Shown here in pieces: positions 62,245-64,000 of a stretch of 64,000 nucleotides of DNA; the first letter of the stretch is position 1, and each line of letters starts with the position of its first letter. The DNA is from Bacteroidota bacterium (lineage in GTDB: Bacteria > Bacteroidota > Ignavibacteria > Palsa-1295), in the NCBI GenBank assembly GCA_030706385.1, contig JAUZOQ010000002.1:23456-87455 (forward strand). Reading direction: 5' to 3'. A program made the translations under genes and the position numbers. Under the pieces are notes generated by a model that was not told where the DNA came from, searched no databases, and saw only the letters and a program-made list of their open reading frames with translations.

Positions 62245-63999
62245 TTAGAATATTGCTCGTGCCCCTATTCCGAAAAACCCATACGGTTTTTCACGGGGAT
62301 TCAGCGGCGTTCCGGAGACATAATCGACGCTCTTCGAGTAGCCGCGAACAAAGAAGTTCAGGCCGCGCCATAGTTCATACGATGCCGTAGCATCGATCGT
62401 GAGCGAATTGACTCGATTGCCATCGAGGATCTTGAACGATCGGCCTACATCGCCGGGATGTGTTACGGAAAGTTCAAAATCACCGCCTTGATTTCCATCA
62501 TAGATCACGTGTCCCGAACTGTCATAATATTTTTTCAGCTGTCCTGTGCTGTCGTAAAAATTCTCGCCATGTTCTACCAAGGTGATATCTGCTTCCAATG
62601 TCAACTTTTCCGAAGGTGTCCATCGGATCTGTCCCCAAAAGCTCATGGAATTCGGGCCGATCGCCGCTCCCAAGACTTGCCCACTTGTCGAGAATGTATT
62701 CTGCGAATTAAAATGGGAATACGTAAACGGCTCGACGCGAGTATGCTCGAAGGCGATATCAACGTCCCGCAAGCCAAGTGGCGCAGCCCACATTCCACCG
62801 ATCTGCCATGCAAATTTGTTAGACCAGAATCCGCTTCCGATTTTGCTTCCAACAACATCGTCTACAAGCCCTTCGCCTCGCAGTTCGAAGCCATCGGCAA
62901 CTCTCCATCTCGCATGCGCTCCCAGAAGACCGTTATCCCTATCATTCAATGATGCTTCAACGGACTTCAAGAATGTAAAAGGATTTATATACGCCAGGTC
63001 AAAGCGCCGTGAAAAAATGACCATGTCCGTAAACCCCATCTCCAGATCTTTTCCGATCAAAAATGTCAGGTCGTGCACGGTCAGGTATTTCGGATCGATG
63101 TAGGCTCCGGCGCCGAACGCATTATAGAACGAATCGGGTGGCACACTGAAGCGCGCTTCGCCAAGAATCGATGCGACGACAACTTGATATCTCACGGCTC
63201 CAACGTGTGCGGCAAGCGTGACAAAATCCGGTTGTTGAATATCCGGAGATATCAGAATATTATTGCCCTGATAACTTCCTCCGAATGCCAATGCTTCGCG
63301 CGCGATCTTGGCGGTGAACCAGTCATACGTATAGCTCAACTCTCCGCTTGTATTATCGAAAAAGGTGTGCGAGTAAAGCGAGAAATTCTTATTGTGCGCA
63401 ATCGATGCATCTTCGGCAGCGATCGTCGTATCGCCAAACGATTGTCCGTTCGTTGCTTCCATAAAAAATCCCACATGTCCGGAAATCGTGCCGGTGAATC
63501 TGCCGCCGATGAGACCAAGTTCGCCATGGCCCGAAGTCGGTTTTGTACGTGAACGGAATTCAAGATTCGCCAAACCGTGAACTTGAAGATCGGAGAGTGT
63601 AGAATCGTCCTTCCAGCGATAAAGATATTTATCCTTCTCGGTCGGAATACCTTCGAAGAATAGAGGCGTTGCGTTATCGGCGGGAAACATTGTTACTGCG
63701 TCGTACGGCTCGCGGGCATACGTCTGAATGAATTTCCGGTGCAAAGCAAGTTCTGAACTTGAGAGTTTTGTAGTATCGGCAGACCCAAGTAAAACAACAA
63801 TGTCATATTCTGAAAGCGGTAGTTCCGCTTCGGAAAAGTTATTGATCAATCCACGGACCGAGAGATGACGAAGATAAGAGTACACTTCCTCTCCAATCGG
63901 TACCTGATTCACACCGCGGTGTGCTCCATGAGGAATGGTCTGCGCATAGAGCACAGAACTGCATGAAAGTGCGATGATGGTAAAGATGATGATCCTCAT
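62245..63999 (-). CDS. Wzi-family capsule assembly outer-membrane protein
   Basis: 584 aa. Signal peptide MRIIIFTIIALSCSSVLYAQ, then helical 'VPIGEEVYSYLRHLSVRGLI' and 'PLSEYDIVVLLGSADTTKLS' of the Capsule_assembly_Wzi family, followed by barrel strands: 'LALTIG/LAFGGSYQGNNILI', 'MGFTDMVIFSRRFDLAYINP', 'ERPYGFFGIGARAIF'-like end. Binds polysaccharide at the outer surface. The start ATG is the first codon at the right edge, so promoter sequence lies outside the window. Confidence 0.85.
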   Translation of the reverse strand: MRIIIFTIIALSCSSVLYAQTIPHGAHRGVNQVPIGEEVYSYLRHLSVRGLINNFSEAELPLSEYDIVVLLGSADTTKLSSSELALHRKFIQTYAREPYDAVTMFPADNATPLFFEGIPTEKDKYLYRWKDDSTLSDLQVHGLANLEFRSRTKPTSGHGELGLIGGRFTGTISGHVGFFMEATNGQSFGDTTIAAEDASIAHNKNFSLYSHTFFDNTSGELSYTYDWFTAKIAREALAFGGSYQGNNILISPDIQQPDFVTLAAHVGAVRYQVVVASILGEARFSVPPDSFYNAFGAGAYIDPKYLTVHDLTFLIGKDLEMGFTDMVIFSRRFDLAYINPFTFLKSVEASLNDRDNGLLGAHARWRVADGFELRGEGLVDDVVGSKIGSGFWSNKFAWQIGGMWAAPLGLRDVDIAFEHTRVEPFTYSHFNSQNTFSTSGQVLGAAIGPNSMSFWGQIRWTPSEKLTLEADITLVEHGENFYDSTGQLKKYYDSSGHVIYDGNQGGDFELSVTHPGDVGRSFKILDGNRVNSLTIDATASYELWRGLNFFVRGYSKSVDYVSGTPLNPREKPYGFFGIGARAIF

Positions 64000-64000
64000 A

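Overview
The window looks like a chromosomal segment of an FCB-group bacterium (Bacteroidota / Chlorobiota / Ignavibacteriota / Kapabacteria side). Reasons visible in the sequence: at least four, probably five, large secreted proteins end in type IX secretion (Por/T9SS type A) sorting-domain-like tails; several intergenic regions carry the Bacteroidota-type -7 box TAnnTTTG; Shine-Dalgarno sequences are present at only some genes; outer-membrane proteins with PD40 propellers and OmpA domains are frequent. A species cannot be named from the window. I see no insertion sequence, prophage or CRISPR array.

Left part (1-8.2 kb): a putative lipoprotein and a 13-repeat BNR/Ycf48-like secreted protein; about 1 kb without an intact gene that holds a decayed gene between 13-bp direct repeats; a terminator and tRNA-Gln(CUG); a methyltransferase and clpX; and a TIR - membrane segment - FlgO/TolB-like - TPR protein divergent from a YdeI/DUF1801 protein.

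8.9-24 kb: surface and secreted proteins. These are a GH44-type glycanase, a large protein with ASH-like repeats, a VWA domain and a T9SS tail, a beta-barrel protein translationally coupled to a PD40 protein, an OmpA-family protein, an M3 peptidase, a second 14-repeat Ycf48-like T9SS cargo coupled to a small conserved protein, and a peptidase-MA-like protein whose expected zinc motif is degenerate.

24-45 kb: mostly housekeeping genes. rsmB-like, tsaD and uvrC overlap or abut; mce follows with a hairpin terminator; then tRNA-Arg(CCU) and a membrane-anchored 2Fe-2S ferredoxin. A SAM-I riboswitch with a downstream terminator precedes the coupled methionine operon metB-metX-hom (each junction is an ATGA overlap). 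Then come a rubredoxin-like protein, an L,D-transpeptidase, a PD40-CarboxypepD_reg-OmpA protein with a PorE-like domain order, an alpha/beta hydrolase, a DUF5060-type secreted glycoside hydrolase, priA, a small HicB-like protein, a YbgC-type thioesterase, accA, a SIMPL-domain protein and a truncated SIMPL paralogue.

45.3-64 kb: one long minus-strand exopolysaccharide/O-antigen-type cluster. In transcription order it contains Wzi-like, Wzz-like, two GT-C membrane transferases, Wzy-like polymerase, Wzx flippase, another GT-C protein, GT4, membrane GT2, a complete polyprenyl glycosylphosphotransferase, a DegT-type aminotransferase, a DPM1-like GT2, and finally a GT2 fused to a phosphoglycosyltransferase-like half that lacks the catalytic block. 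Most genes overlap or nearly touch; a hairpin terminator precedes the last gene. The cluster contains what is needed for a Wzx/Wzy-type pathway (priming, assembly, flipping, polymerisation, length control, surface attachment), but no recognisable Wza export porin or BY-kinase lies inside the window.
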